The notes beneath the pieces were generated by a model that was given only the letters and a program-made list of their open reading frames with translations, did no database searches and was not told the origin of the DNA. The translations under genes were made by a program, and so were the position numbers. Source: Epiperipatus broadwayi (taxonomy: Eukaryota > Onychophora > Udeonychophora > Euonychophora > Peripatidae). From it: a stretch of 64,000 nt of DNA. Positions 1-14,302 of the stretch are shown one piece after another; the stretch's first letter is position 1, and each line of letters opens with the position of its first letter. The stretch covers positions 88,939-152,938 of the forward strand of contig JAQFVV010000946.1 in the NCBI GenBank assembly GCA_028023455.1, written 5' to 3'.

Positions 1-598
1 CTTCGTACAGGGTGCCATGAATGATGTGATTTAATTTTAATATAAAACTATACCTGTCCCAAATAAATAATTTATTATTAATAAATTATTATATCTAAAC
101 CACATCAAATCAATTTTCACCTTAATTGATTTAACCGTTATGTTCAGATTACAAACTCAGGGAAGTTTAACAATTGACTCTCTTCAGGGGTTCCTATCAA
201 TATACTAGAGGAATAATAACAAATTTCATTAACTCTTTAAAATGGGTTTCATGAAGTTAATATAATAATTAATAAAGATTATTATATTAAATGTTTGATT
301 TTATCTTATAAAATCAAATAAATAAATAAAATAAATTAAAGACTTCATTTAGTTTAATATAAAACATAATTATTTATTTAACAAATAAATAACTTAAACT
401 TTATAATATATAAGAATTATTTATATATTTACTACCTTATATTAAAAATATAAATATATTCTATTTACCCACGGTAGATATATTTTTTAATTTATAAAAC
501 TACATGATTTTAAACTTATATAAATATATATATCTAAATATTAAGATGACTATATTAAAATTATTATATAATAAATATATTATACAAATAATAATCTA
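1..598. other. AT-rich sequence with no recognised feature
   Basis: No open frame, RNA gene or repeat relative elsewhere in the window was recognised. The sequence is mostly short A/T runs. Confidence 0.5.
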
Positions 599-875
599 AT
601 TTAATATAGCCAAAGCCCTAATAGCAAAAATATAGTACAGTATTAGTAAAAATTAGTCACATGACTTATATAGCTTGCATTACCAATATGTAATATATAA
701 AGAACCTACTAATAGCTCTAAACAAGCTTATTTATTTATTTTTTAATGATAAATGCTACAAGAGAAAGTACCTGAAGCCTTTAACTATGATGGTCTCCAT
801 CCCCAGACCATTTTTACTAATATTATATTTTTGCTATTAGGGCTTTAGCTATTTTAAATTGCTAAGCCTACTAAT

Positions 876-954
876 ATATGGGATCAATGAATTTAGTTCA
901 GGCCCATATCGTTTCTTTAGTTAAAGATCTGAATTTGAAGACATGTAGGTGTCT
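876..954 (+). ncRNA. Conserved hairpin module of the retrozyme-like unit, family 1
   Basis: Hairpin H2 pairs ATATGGG (876-882) with CCCATAT (903-909), with an inner stem TGAA (888-891) to TTCA (897-900). Hairpin H3 pairs AGACA (939-943) with TGTCT (950-954). The first hairpin, H1, is weak in this family. Order and spacing match the module in the other arrays. The role is unknown. Confidence 0.6.
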
Positions 955-1028
955 GAAGATTTAGTTCTTTTTCTTAATATTTAAGAATTAGATAAATGCT
1001 TGGTTTGAATTAGTATTTTAAATCCAAT

Positions 1029-1084
1029 GTCCTAGCTCCTCACTGAAAAGAGCCATAGCTTGAAACTGGTCTGGGAATGGGGAC
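1029..1084 (+). ncRNA. Hammerhead ribozyme relic, family 1 copy 1
   Basis: Outer stem I is GTCC (1029-1032) to GGAC (1081-1084). The core reads CTGAAAA at 1043, where a hammerhead needs CTGANGA, so G8 has become A. Stem II is AGAGC/GCTT-like around loop CATA. GAAA follows at 1062. Stem III is AC-TG-GT, then C before the cleavage point. Loss of G8 should abolish cleavage. Confidence 0.6.
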
Positions 1085-1440
1085 CATCATAGATAAAGGC
1101 TTCAGGTACTTTCTCTTGTAGCATTTATCATTAAAAAATAAATAAATAAACTTATTTAGAGCTATTAGCAGGCTCTTTATATATTACATATTGGTAATGC
1201 AATCTATATAAATCATGTGACTAATTTTTACTAATATTATATTTTTGTTATTAGGGCTTTAGTTATATAAAATTTCTAAGCCTACTAATATATAGGATCA
1301 CTGAATTTAGTTCAAGCATATATACTTTTTAGTTAAAGATATGAATTTGAAGACACGTAGATGTCTGAAGATTTAGTTCTTTTTCTTAATATTTAAGAAT
1401 TGGATAAATGCTTGGCTTGAGTTAGTATTTTGAATCCAAT

Positions 1441-1480
1441 GTCCTAATTCCTCACTGAAGAAAGCCATAGCGGGATGGAC
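1441..1480 (+). ncRNA. Hammerhead ribozyme relic, family 1 copy 2 (deleted)
   Basis: Outer stem GTCC/GGAC and a good core CTGAAGA (1455-1461) remain. The sequence jumps from the stem II loop (CATAGC) straight into stem I, losing the GAAA box, stem III and the cleavage site. It cannot be active. Confidence 0.55.
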
Positions 1481-1845
1481 ACCATCATAGATAAATGCTT
1501 CAGGTACTTTCTCTTGTAGCATTTATCATTAAATATTAAATAAATAAGCTTGTTTAGAGCTATTAGCACGCTCTTTATATATTACATATTGGTAATGCAA
1601 GCTATATAAGTCATGTGACATGTGACTAATTTTTACTAATATTATATTTTTGCTATTAGGGCTTTAGCTATATTAAATTTCTAAGCTTACTAATATATAG
1701 GAACACTGAATTTAGTTCAAGCACATATACTTTTTAGTTAAAGATATGGATTTGAAGACATGTAGGTGTCTAAAGATTTAATTCTTTTTCTTAATATTTA
1801 AGAATTAGATAAATGCCTGGCTTGAGTTAGTGTAATGAATCTAAT

Positions 1846-1899
1846 GTCCTAATTCCTCACTGAAGAGAGCCATAGCTTGAAACCCATCTCGGGATGGAC
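1846..1899 (+). ncRNA. Hammerhead ribozyme relic, family 1 copy 3
   Basis: Core CTGAAGA (1860-1866) with N7=A, stem II GAGC-CATA-GCTT, and GAAA (1879-1882) are present, with outer stem GTCC/GGAC. Stem III and the cleavage triplet are altered (ACCCATCTC where copy 1 has ACTGGTC), so activity is doubtful. Confidence 0.55.
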
Positions 1900-2005
1900 A
1901 CCATCATAGATAAAGGCTTCAGATACTTTCTCTTGTAGCATTTATCATTAAAAAATAAATAAATAAGCTTGTTTAGAGATATTAGTGGGCTCTTTATATA
2001 TTACA

Positions 2006-5000
2006 GAGGCTGTCAATAACCTGTCAGTCTACATGAGAGCACCAATAGACTGACACTATCTACAGATAGGCAGTAAACATCAGTTTTAGTTTACAAATTA
2101 CATTACATTTACATGGCATAGAATGAATGACTTTTGGAAGAGAGAACAAAGCAATCACTCAGAGGTAGCAGAAAAACAAAAACAAAACAAATTATGGAAA
2201 TGCTAGTTAAATAGATGTTCTTTGAGCTATTATGAAAACATAGCTTGTAACTGAAATTTGGACCCCCTTTTCTTCATTTTTATATCAACAACATCCTCAG
2301 GTTTTTCTGTGTAGTGCTTTGAGCATAGAAGATAGTCAGGCTTAATAAAACAAATTTATTAATTAAATGTGTTACTCAGCGATTCATTTTCCTCCTTTTT
2401 GGCAAGCAATTTTCCAGAGATATTTCTCTATATGAGGAGTGTAGTATGAAATGAGGCTAGATAGCACTCCAACTCTAAAACATAGTAGAGTAAGAAGGAA
2501 CTCGTTCGCAGAGCGTGATCTGAGTTCAGAAACAGAGCACAAAGCTTATGTCCAGTCAATCATATGTTTAACGAGTAAAGATTTTGGGAGTCTTATCCTG
2601 AGACATCTGTAAGATAAGCCCACCAATATGAAGACAGAAGTAAGACATAATTCAAAACGTATTTCCGACTCCTCAAGTAACACAAGAAAGATTAAGACGG
2701 AAAAACAATCCGTTTTTTAAAAAATCAAGCCCGAAATTAAATACTGATGTCTAAATTCTAATGCTACAAAAGCCCTTATGAGACTAAGGTAAAAAATTAG
2801 TAGATTAAAAAGAAATCCCCTTATATTATTGGTCTTTATATAATTGTTTATATATATGAATAATAGTGGCTTAATAAAATAATACGAGAACTCTCTGTAA
2901 TCAACTCTAACCACCTTGTTAATGAAACTTATTTAGCATTTCTTGATTATATAAACACTCTCTCCCTCACCCACTTAATAATATATATATATGTTTATTT
3001 CAAATAATTTCACCTTAATTAAATGACTACATATATACGCATATGTGATTATAATTCAAATGAAAAAGCAAAATGAGACATTAAAAAAAATTATAAGCTG
3101 AGTTTAGTTTCAGTTATTTTGACTTAAATGAGAACGATCTATTGATTTCTTTTATAACAAATAAAAAAACAACAACATTAATTTAGAATGACCTTTGCGC
3201 TTCGCCGTTTCTCAATGAGGTAAAATAATATATATGAAAAAAACAAAAACAAATGACAATACATTTTATCATTCTACTTTGAGATTCGCACAAAAGCGAC
3301 CAAACTCTAGTGTCAAATTATCTTATCTAGAGATCTAGATGAGTCGCCGTTATACCAGAAAAGAAATCAAAATTTTTAATAGTAAAATTTAATAATATAT
3401 TTTTTAAACAATTTAAGTCACACACCTATATATAAAACTAAATGTACGCATAGGTTTTTTATTGATTATAATATTATAAAGTGAATTGAACACTAATACA
3501 AAGTTTATGTTATCGGTAATTTTTGAAATGCCTATGTCTTTAGTTAGATAGCCATAGAAATATTCTAGTCCACAGTTAGTACTGTGACGGCTTATTAGGA
3601 TTTCGTTGATCTTTCTACTTTTATTGACTTTCTATTCTGGGCATCCATTAAGAGCAACAGGTATTGGGTCAGGCAAGATTTTTCTGGCACTCTACATTTC
3701 TTCACTACAGCATTCCAGTTCCAGCAAACAGGAAACGCCGTCGAGAAAGAGAGAGAAAAAATCTATTCAGCCATTTGAACTATAGCACACATGTTAAGTT
3801 TCTCTTATAGCAGTTTACAATCCATGCGGCAAAGCTTTCATGGGTACAAGAGAGAGAACAAAAGACAGGAATCTCTCAATTTATACTCACCCTGTTGGCC
3901 ATCTTGCATTCCAATCTCATTGTTTTGATATCTTATGTTTTTAAATAAAATTTTTAAAATTAATTATTGCTATCTGATTGACAATCTTTTCTCTAATGAG
4001 TTCTGTGATTCCAAAATTTCTCTTTGTTATCTACAATTTAAAACTTTTACCTTTATTTTATAAAATTTCTTGAATGCATTATATATTTTTATTAAATACT
4101 TTCAAGTTTCTATTTAATTTAACCTAGCATCACTATAAATATATATATTCCTTTCCTGTGTTTGTTAAATTAAATAGGTTGTATGCCTATTAATTTAAAT
4201 TTATTTTTTAAAATTATATTTTGAACAGTATTGCATTTTATATATCTCTGAATTGTTGTTAGCTTTAACTAATGTTAGAAATGCTTCTGGAAATGAACAT
4301 AATTAGAAATAGCCTAATGCCATGTCCGTAATTATAATTAAAATAGTGATATCGAAAAGCTTGTGATCATAGCATTTTATTGGTAATTATATGTTGACAA
4401 TTTTCATCTTTAATTAAATATTTTTAGAAAAAAGTAACATTTATATCTTTCCAATTACTTTCATCTATTAGTCATATCATTCAAATCGCTTATATAATGT
4501 ACTATTTTGAAATGAAATTATTTTCTTCTCTTCTTCAAGTAAGCTGACTTAATAAAAAAAACAATACTAATATGGGACTCTAACGATGATCTTTGTATTT
4601 ATAAATACTGAATTTAGGCAATTCTGTCAATGCTATGTATTATTACTAACACTTCAATGTATTTAACAATTTTTTTTTAAAAAAGCATTTGGCGATTTAT
4701 CTAAATGATAGAAATAGTGTAACATATAACAAGATTACAATTAAATAACAATAAAAATAGTACCAAAATTAAAAGTTACAACATTTTTATCTAAATCATG
4801 ATTTTGTTTATTATAATAGACGTATAGACATTTTCAGGTAGATAGTTGCATGGGAATAAATATACGATATATATATATGTTTTTTGGTTTATAATTTTCG
4901 CCAAAGAAGATGCATTTGTTTAAAAATAAAACCATAGTAGTGGTTAACAAGAAACAGTAATTACTAAGTTTTAAAAAAACTACCCATATATGAATAGTGA

Positions 5001-5861
5001 GTGTGTGTGCATACATGCAATTTTCTTTCATGTATATACAAATAATTATATGCTGGTAAATTTATTATTAAAATGTATATAAAACAAAAGGTGTTTAATA
5101 ACTAGAAAAATTAAAGTGATAAATAAATTACAACAACAAAAAAAGAAACTTTTAAATTTAATAAAAGTGTTAAAATATTCATTATTGGGGATTAAGAAAG
5201 GAGCTTGTTATACGCAGAATCTTGATATTGTGTAAGCCTGGGTAAACAGAGAAATTTTCGTTTCTGAATCCTGAATAAGCAGCATTCAGAGATGGAATGT
5301 GTAATAATACGAGTTTATTTAATTTTTATTTTTATTTTTTATCTAAAAGAAAGCAATGAAAGCAAAAGTAATAATAAAAAGGCATACGATGGGTGAGTAT
5401 TGATGTTATTTATTATATATTTTTATACTTTTTAAAATTATTATTAACAAAAAGTAAAACAATTTATTGCTTAAACGGTTTTATATCCACTTCCCGGAGG
5501 CAACCAGACCAACAAAAACAAACAATGTACATTATTAATTTTTAATTCAATTTTTCAATCTGAAATCTCTAGTAGTTTGCATATGTTTAAGATAGTTATT
5601 AGAAAATCGCCTAGAAATTAGCAAGCATACAAATGCCAGTACAATTTATTGTTATTTAAAAATATTTTGAACTATTTTCGCATCTTATAAATATGTATGA
5701 TTTTACTCTTCTCTCAAAATATGTTAAAGTGTCAGAACAGCATCTGATGATTTTTCTAAGATTTTTTCTTACTAATATGACGTTTTCAAAATGTATCAAA
5801 TGTTTAAACGATAATTAATCAATCTACATATCTACTTAAGGGCCTCCAACCTTTTCGTCCA
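2006..5861. other. Gene-free AT-rich stretch
   Basis: No coding region is supported. A 10-bp inverted repeat (TGTCAGTCTA at 2022-2031, TAGACTGACA at 2046-2055) lies just past the family 1 array. On the minus strand near 3900-3915 there is an ATG GCC AAC AGG followed by a GTGAGT donor. This could be a tiny first exon, but nothing else supports it. The rest shows only scattered poly-A/T and short AT runs. Confidence 0.45.
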
Positions 5862-7769
<1,908 letters not shown>

Positions 7770-7809
7770 TTATATATATATAAAGTGTGGAATAGTCTAA
7801 TAAGCTTTT

Positions 7810-7873
7810 GAATATCTCTATCCTCAGACCAGTTTCTAGCTCTGGCTGACATCAGTGAGGTGCTAGGATATTT
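7810..7873 (-). ncRNA. Hammerhead ribozyme relic, family 2 left copy
   Basis: Read on the minus strand: inner stem I CCTCA/TGAGG, core CTGATGT, stem II AGC-CAGA-GCT, GAAA, stem III AC-TG-GT, then C. The last core base A9 is T (position 7849 on the plus strand is A), which should prevent cleavage. The outer stem pairs AAATAT-like sequence with ATATTC. Confidence 0.6.
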
Positions 7874-8474
7874 AGACATTAGATTTAAAAATACCAGGTC
7901 AAGCCCCAGCATTTATCTAATAATTAATTACTAAGTAAAAAATCTTAAATTTCCAGATATCCACTTGTCTTCAAATCCAGCTATCTAACTTAGATAGCCA
8001 TACGGAACTGAACTAATTTTAGATACACCATATATTAATAGCTTTACTAATATAAAATTACCAAAGCCTCAGAAAAAACAATAATTGCAAGGAAATCAAA
8101 TCATACATCATGTGATTAAATTTAATAAGCTTGTACTACAAATGTTATATAATGAGTGTGGTAATGCTAGAATATTCAGGCATTAGATTTAAAAATACCA
8201 GGTCAAGTCCCAGCATTTATCTAATTGTTAGTCATGTGATGTATGATTTGATTTCCTTGCAATTATTGTTTTGCTCTTGTGGCTTTGGTGATTTTATATT
8301 GCTAAAGCTATTAATATATGGTGTATCTTAACTTAGTTTATTCCCATATAGCTATTTATGTTAGATGATTGGATTTGAACACATATGGATGTCTGGAAAT
8401 TTAAGATATTTTACTTAATAGTTAACTATTAGATAATGCTGAGGTTTGACCTGATATTTTTAAATCTAATGTCT

Positions 8475-8538
8475 GAATATACTAGCACCTCACTGATGAT
8501 AACTAGAGCTAGAAACTGGTCTGAGGATAGGGATATTC
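8475..8538 (+). ncRNA. Type I hammerhead ribozyme, family 2 right copy
   Basis: Outer stem I is GAATAT (8475-8480) to ATATTC (8533-8538) and inner stem I is CCTCA to TGAGG. The core is CTGATGA (8493-8499), N7=U. Stem II is imperfect around TAGA, closing with GCTA. GAAA is at 8512-8515. Stem III is AC-TG-GT with a two-base loop. Cleavage is expected after C8521. All invariant core positions are present; the A-C mismatch in stem II may weaken it. Confidence 0.75.
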
Positions 8539-8654
8539 AGAAAAGCTTGTTAAGAGCTATTTGCATGCTCATTATATGACATTTGTAGTACAAGCTTATT
8601 AAATTAAGTCATGTGATGTATGACTTGATTTCCCTGCAATTATATATATATATA

Positions 8655-10984
8655 AAACACATATATATTTATATATACATATGCATGTTATTGTTCTATT
8701 ATATTGCTAAATCTAAGACAATAAGTGTTATTATTTCCCAAATAAAGAACGTTTATTAAAGAAAAGAATTATATAATTTTAGATCAGTCTTGATCAGATT
8801 CAAACTGATCAATTCTATTTTTAAAACATAAAGACAGTCAATTTAACTAAAATCCTCAATCTGATCACTTCTTTTTTTTTTTAATAATATGAAAAGTTAA
8901 TTTTGAATTATGATCCATGTTTTTATTTTAAACTCTCTAAAAGTAAACTAAGAAATAATTATTCGCTATATATATTTGATTTTTGAATAAAGAAAACATT
9001 TTTGGAATCCACCTAATAGTCAATATCTCATAATGGATTTGAATATTATATCACTTTTGATAAAAGGTGAAACGATCAACAAAATTCATCTGTACAATTA
9101 CAGAGAATATACATTTATTACTAAACGCCTTACTGGATATGAAATAAAAGCTATTACAAATCTAGAGTTTTATTCAATTACGCAAGTGCAATCAATACTA
9201 TATATAAATATAAACAATTAGTTATTGATTTGATTTTTACCTAATAATTATATAAACATATTATCCTTTTTATTATTTACTCTGATTCACAAAATCCCAT
9301 TATATATTTCTTATTTTGGAATGTTTTCCTGGAAAACTTGGACTTTATCAAAGAATTATAGAATCAAAGCAAAAGCAATTACATGAAATAAATATAATCT
9401 TTCTTTTTGTTTTTAGCATTTATCGACATATTAATGCAAAATAATCAGTCATTATCTTTAATAATATAACAGAATGTTTTATATTTTTTATTATGAAAAT
9501 AAGAAAAAAGAAAATATTTTTTAAATTTATTTCTATTAATAATGAAAGAACAAATGAGTAGACCAGAAGTAACTTGTAGAAATCTAAAAATACAATTTTA
9601 TTTATAGGTTTAAATGAAATATAAATTTAAAGACTTTAAAATCAAATATGTTAAAATAAGAATAGTGTCAGTGCATAAAAAGAAAAGAATGTTTATTAGA
9701 AAAATCTCTTTGTTTATATACATACATATTGTTGAAATTATAAATGCAAAGGCAAAAACATATGTCTGAAGAGATAGTATAAAGTTTATAAAAAATATTT
9801 AGTAAAGAAATATTTTTTTATTTCATCACTATACAAATCATCACGAGGACATGGTATTTTGTTCAACACATCACGTGACATTTTATTCCCTGTATATATT
9901 ATTCGATCATGTGAATTTTATTTATTGTCCAATCATGTAATAATATATATATTATTACATTTTAAAACTATTATGCAATATTTAAATATACAATATATGT
10001 ACAAACATTGACGAATGGTTTTTTAAAATATAAGGCTTTTTAAAAAAATATTTAGTAAGTGTTTTTTTATAATTAATTAGTAATTTTTTTCTTTTTTCAA
10101 GCGAATAATATAAACAAAAACTGAAACTCTGAATATAATTTGTAAATTATTTTTTGTATTTTATAAGATTACAAATGTTCCATTTTGTAATTCATTGTTC
10201 TTCCTTTGATGCTTGGTTTTATTTAATTTTATAAATATCCAAAATTTCTAACTAAATTACTGATTAACAGAGTTTAACCTTTTTTTTTTACTGGGACAAA
10301 CTTATTCCTAATAATTTGGAAAACTTATACAAAACTTTAAACATTAAAATACAGTTATTAGATGTTTGTCAGATCTATCGTTCATATATTTTAATATTTT
10401 AAAAGTTTCATTTCTAATTCATTAGTTTGTTATTAGTTATTTTTGTTTACAAATAAAAATTACCATTCCATTTACAGTTTCAGTTTACTTTATTTACTTG
10501 TAAAAAAAAAAACACCTATAAATTACAAGAAAAAGCACTTTTCAAATAATTACATATGAAATAGATGTTTTTTATTTTAAAATATCGTATCATAAATGGG
10601 AAATGTGATGAAAAGTACACACAATGATTTGTATAGTAATTAAAAGAATACATGAAGATGTGTACATGTGATGAAATGTTATATGATGAAGCATTAAGAT
10701 CTAATATGCATAGATAACTATTACCTGTGAGTGATATAAACATTAAAATATGAACAGATTTATGTAAAAACTGTATTTTGTAAAAACTAGTACATGTATT
10801 ATATGTTGTTATATCTGAATAGAATACTCACCCTAGCTATCATGATTTAATGAATTATAAAATATCTATGAAATAAGTGTATTATATAATCATATATGTT
10901 TGTTTATAATGACTCTTTGGAAAATAAAAATTTCTTCAATAAGTATCACATGAAAATTAATGTGTTGTTTTATACATATTAAAG
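8655..10984. other. Gene-free AT-rich stretch
   Basis: Nothing beyond A/T runs and short AT dinucleotide tracts was recognised. Open frames of 62-75 residues here carry no recognisable motif. Confidence 0.45.
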
Positions 10985-12180
10985 ATGAGAAATTTCGGTA
11001 CTTACAAAATATTCCTGCTGGAAGCTTGCCATCTGTTTTTATTTTAAATATTCCTATGCACAATAGAGCTGACTCTAAGTTTTCCTATTCAATATTTATT
11101 TGGTTTTTATTTATTAAAATAATAAAGAAACACACAAGGCCAAAGGATTGTAATTAAAAAGATTTTAATTTAAATGCAGTAAAGAAAATAAAAATAAAAC
11201 ATGAATAAGCAAAGTACAACAAACATGGTTATTCATGTTGGGGAAAGACATTACTTTTTGGGCAAGTACAATTCCATAATTTTGAAAATATTCCAAATGC
11301 TTCTTGTTCTGTCAATGGAAGATTCCAAATTTTAGTCATACTTCCAAAAATGATAAAGAAAAAAAGGAAGGTTATAAAAATAATGACAGTTTTAGTTAAC
11401 AAATGTAATAAGAATCATGATAATTTTGGCAACATATTAATTGTTTACCATAAGTTAAGGATTTATCGTGTGTTAATGTTGAATCTTACATTGTGAATGG
11501 TCAAAATATTTATTAATATATTTTTTTCTCAAAAATATTTTTTCAAACGTGTAGCTCATTAACTTTAACAAATATTAACAAATGTATTTTAAATAGAATG
11601 TTAATTTTGAAAAATTTGAAGACATTTTAAATAAATTTCATTCACAACATAACATTCAAACATTAGCACATGGTAAACTCTTAACATGTAGTGAACACTT
11701 AATACATGACTAAAATTAACATGATTTTTTTAAACATTCATTAACTGAAATTATCATTATTTTTTTAACTTTCCTTTTTTGCTGTATCATTTTTGAAGTA
11801 TGATTAAAATTTGAATTTTACTATTCAAAGAACAAGATGCAGTGAAATATTTTCAAAACTATGGGATATCACTCATCTGAAAAATGATGTCTGTCTTCTG
11901 ACATGAATAACCATATTTGTTATGGTTCACTTAATCATGTTTTCTTTTCTTTACCACATTTACATTAAAAAAAATTTTAATTACAAAGCTTTGGACTTTT
12001 GTGTTTCTATATCATTTAAATAAATAAAAAAACAATTAAGTATTAAATACAATACTTAGTGTTAACCCTACTGTTTATGCCAGGTATTGGAAGCCTCTAA
12101 AATGAAGTATTTAAAAACAAAACAGATGGCAACTTTTCAGCAGATGTATGTAAGTATCAGAAATGCTTCTATAGGTTTTT
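10985..12180. repeat. Long foldback (inverted) repeat, about 600-bp arms
   Basis: The two halves are diverged reverse complements meeting near 11575. For example, AAACAGATGGCAA (12115-12130, plus) matches the reverse complement of TTGCCATCTGTTTTT at about 11026-11040. CATGAATAACCAT (11902-11914) matches ATGGTTATTCATG (11226-11238). The pairing continues through the CACACAAGGCC / GGACTTTTGTG segments. No terminal target duplication or transposase was seen. It could be an old foldback DNA transposon or an inverted dimer of a non-coding element. Confidence 0.7.
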
Positions 12181-12250
12181 AGAATTTTATATATATTAGA
12201 TAAAAAAATCCTCTATTTGTATAACAATATGTTTCCATATATGTATATAA

Positions 12251-12334
12251 TAAATAATATTTATTTTCAAAGCGCAGATGATTTGAAATTAACTTACGAG
12301 AGAGTGCAAGTCTCTCAGCGCTTGTGATTATTAA
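12251..12334 (+). repeat. 84-bp short repeat, copy 1
   Basis: This copy is nearly identical to 12573-12656; one visible difference is AGCGCAG versus AGTGCAG. The unit folds on itself: AAGCGC near the start pairs with GCGCTT near the end, and GAGAGA pairs with TCTCTC around GTGCAAG. It looks like a tiny MITE or structured SINE-like unit. The family is not known to me. Confidence 0.7.
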
Positions 12335-12572
12335 TAGCCAATCAGATCATAAATACTGGGACAACGATTTAACAAGAAAAGAGTGGTAACCACTCTTAAC
12401 TTTACTTGTCTGTCTATATATCCAAGCCAGTCCAAAGTACTTATATCTGAAAGTGTGAATATTAAATACCTTCACACACTACTCACTGACTTCAAATTAC
12501 AAACATACAGCATGAAATCTTTAGATTCACTATGCAGTAGATTATCGATGTTATAAATTGCAGAAATATATG

Positions 12573-12656
12573 TAAATAATATTTATTTTCAAAGTGCAGA
12601 TGATTTGAAATTAACTTACGAGAGAGTGCAAGTCTCTCAGCGCTTGTGATTATTAA
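12573..12656 (+). repeat. 84-bp short repeat, copy 2
   Basis: Direct copy of 12251-12334 located 322 bp downstream, with the same hairpin GAGAGA/TCTCTC. The T at its fifth-arm base breaks one outer pair. Both begin TAAATAATATTTATTTTC and end GATTATTAA. Confidence 0.7.
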
Positions 12657-12747
12657 ATTATTGAAATAAACTATAATATACAAAATACTAATATATATTG
12701 TAACTATCTGGGTTACATGACAGACAGCAACATAGTTGTGTAGAGAG

Positions 12748-12856
12748 GACAGTTGCTTGCCTGAAATCTATCAAACCAAGACAGCTATCTTACCTGAATC
12801 CCAATCCAAGACAGGTTACTTACCTGAAATTTATAAAATCCCATATCCAGAGAAGA
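12748..12856 (+). repeat. Degenerate 30-32-bp tandem repeat
   Basis: About three units begin GACAG and contain TACCTGAA or TGCCTGAA (starts near 12748, 12780, 12810), then a partial unit. No function is suggested. Confidence 0.55.
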
Positions 12857-13406
12857 CAGATAAATGTATATACAGTGAGTTGTATTTTTTTAATATTCCT
12901 TAAAAAGACATTTTAACTTAGTAACTTAAAGTAAAACAAATAAGTAACTTTTGCTTGAGTTGAAATTTTAAATAATTTCTTTGGTCTGAAGTGACAGATA
13001 TATAAAAACAATTTTATTTTTTATTTATTAAAGGGGAAAAAAGCGACATTTTATATTTAGAGATCTTGATAATTAAACAACAAGTACATTTCAAACAAAA
13101 ATTGACTTTATTTAGTTTGAAAAGAAAAAAAAAACAAGCTGTAATAGAATTTGATAACTGATTTTAAATTATATCTATATTTTTTTTATACACATGTATG
13201 TGTGTGAAATTTTCTTATATTTTCCAAATGGAATTAATTAGGAAAATATAATAATATTATTGTAACAAATTAAAATAAGATATATATATTATAATAATAA
13301 TATTACAAATCGATGTCTGTATTTCTTCAAAATAATATACGTAAATTTATAAATAAATATTTAAAAATACAGTAATTAAAAGTTTATAAAAATTATATGT
13401 ATAACC

Positions 13407-13454
13407 TTAACTTAGAAGTGCTTTCAACTACCTTGTAGCTTTGTCAACTATTAC
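13407..13454 (-). ncRNA. Decayed hammerhead motif in left Penelope arm
   Basis: Mirror copy of the motif at 16454-16501. It has core TTGACAA, stem II AGCT/AGTT and GAAA. Stem III is weakened (AGC opposite ACT). Confidence 0.45.
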
Positions 13455-13486
13455 TTTTAAAATGTCAGCTTTCCCATAATTCCACG

Positions 13487-14254
13487 TCAACTTTCCCATA
13501 ATTCTGTGATCTTAACGTTTGCTGCTTGCCTATTAATTAAATTATGTTTGTGTTTATATATTAACATCGCCTCTTTAATTTTTCTTTTATTATTATTTCT
13601 TTCAGTTTCCAATATCTTTACGTTATTATAATCAAAATCAAAACCATATATACATGATTTATTATGGTCCTAAAAAACAGAACCTGATAAATTATCACTA
13701 TTTTTAAAATTTTGTTTTGTATTGTGAACCTTTTTAAATAACAATAAGTGCTCTTTTGTTCTTTTTTCTAATGTGCACCTCGATTCACCTATATATCCAT
13801 TGCCACACCTACATGTCCATTTGTAAATGATACAATTTTTATTTGTCAATAAAATTTTATCTTTTGAATTGTTTATTAATTTATTTGATTTTGATGGTGC
13901 ATAAAATGCAATATCACATATTCCTTTATAAATTTTCTTAATGAAACTTGCCTGTTGATTTGAAATATATGGTATTGATATCTAAAATTTTTTACTAGAA
14001 AAATTAACATTATTATTAATATTTTTATATTTGGAAGTAAAATTTTTAACTGTATAATAAACAGACTCATAATTGTATCCAATGTTTAAGAACTCATTAC
14101 AATAAATTTCTATATTTTTAATTTTATCTGGTGCATATTTACAAAGGTTATCATTTCTAAATAAAAAGGATTTCAAACCTGCCATTTTATGTGACATTGG
14201 CACTTTTGATTTATATGGAATATATCCTCTTTTTGCTATTGGTTTAAGAGTCAT
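13487..14254 (-). pseudogene. Inverted copy of the Penelope RT C-terminus and GIY-YIG domain
   Basis: Mirror image of 15654-16421. The minus-strand frame 13982-14254 begins MTLKPIAKRGYIPYK and covers the region after the RT palm. The GIY-YIG half (13487-13849) follows in another frame. It cannot be expressed as an intact protein, but it shows codons that have since been lost in the right copy. Confidence 0.7.
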
Positions 14255-14302
14255 ATACTAATCCAGTTTATCCTTATTTCTAGTAATCTTAAGATCTAAA
14301 AA

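Larger units (their letters stand above)
599..2005 (+). repeat. Retrozyme-like array, family 1 (about three direct units plus an inverted fragment)
   Basis: Three direct units repeat at about 412 and 405 bp, judged from the CCTCACTGA motif at about 1038, 1450 and 1855. Positions 599-812 are an inverted partial unit: they match the reverse complement of about 1070-1270. Each unit carries a hammerhead-like segment on the plus strand and, 75 nt upstream, the hairpin module shared with the other four arrays (for example 876-954). The inverted fragment meets the direct units at 812/813, where the minus strand reads TGGTC then TGGGG. That is five bases from the expected ribozyme cleavage point. All three ribozymes are damaged, so this is the oldest-looking array. 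The array ends near ATATTACA at 2005; no clear target duplication was seen. Confidence 0.8.
7785..8640. repeat. Retrozyme-like inverted pair, family 2
   Basis: Two units face each other. The left one (about 7785-8120) has its ribozyme on the minus strand; the right one (about 8250-8640) has it on the plus strand. A short partial segment lies between them at 8120-8220. Both contain the shared hairpin module. The array is flanked by TATATATATATAAA on the left (ending 7784) and the same string on the right (from about 8641), consistent with insertion into a TA run or duplication of the target. One of the two ribozymes keeps all core bases. Confidence 0.75.

Noticed and set aside
12251-12334. Hammerhead or C/D snoRNA in the 84-bp repeat
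   Set aside because: AGATGAT and TGAAAT words occur, but CUGANGA is absent on both strands and no matching D box is placed correctly.
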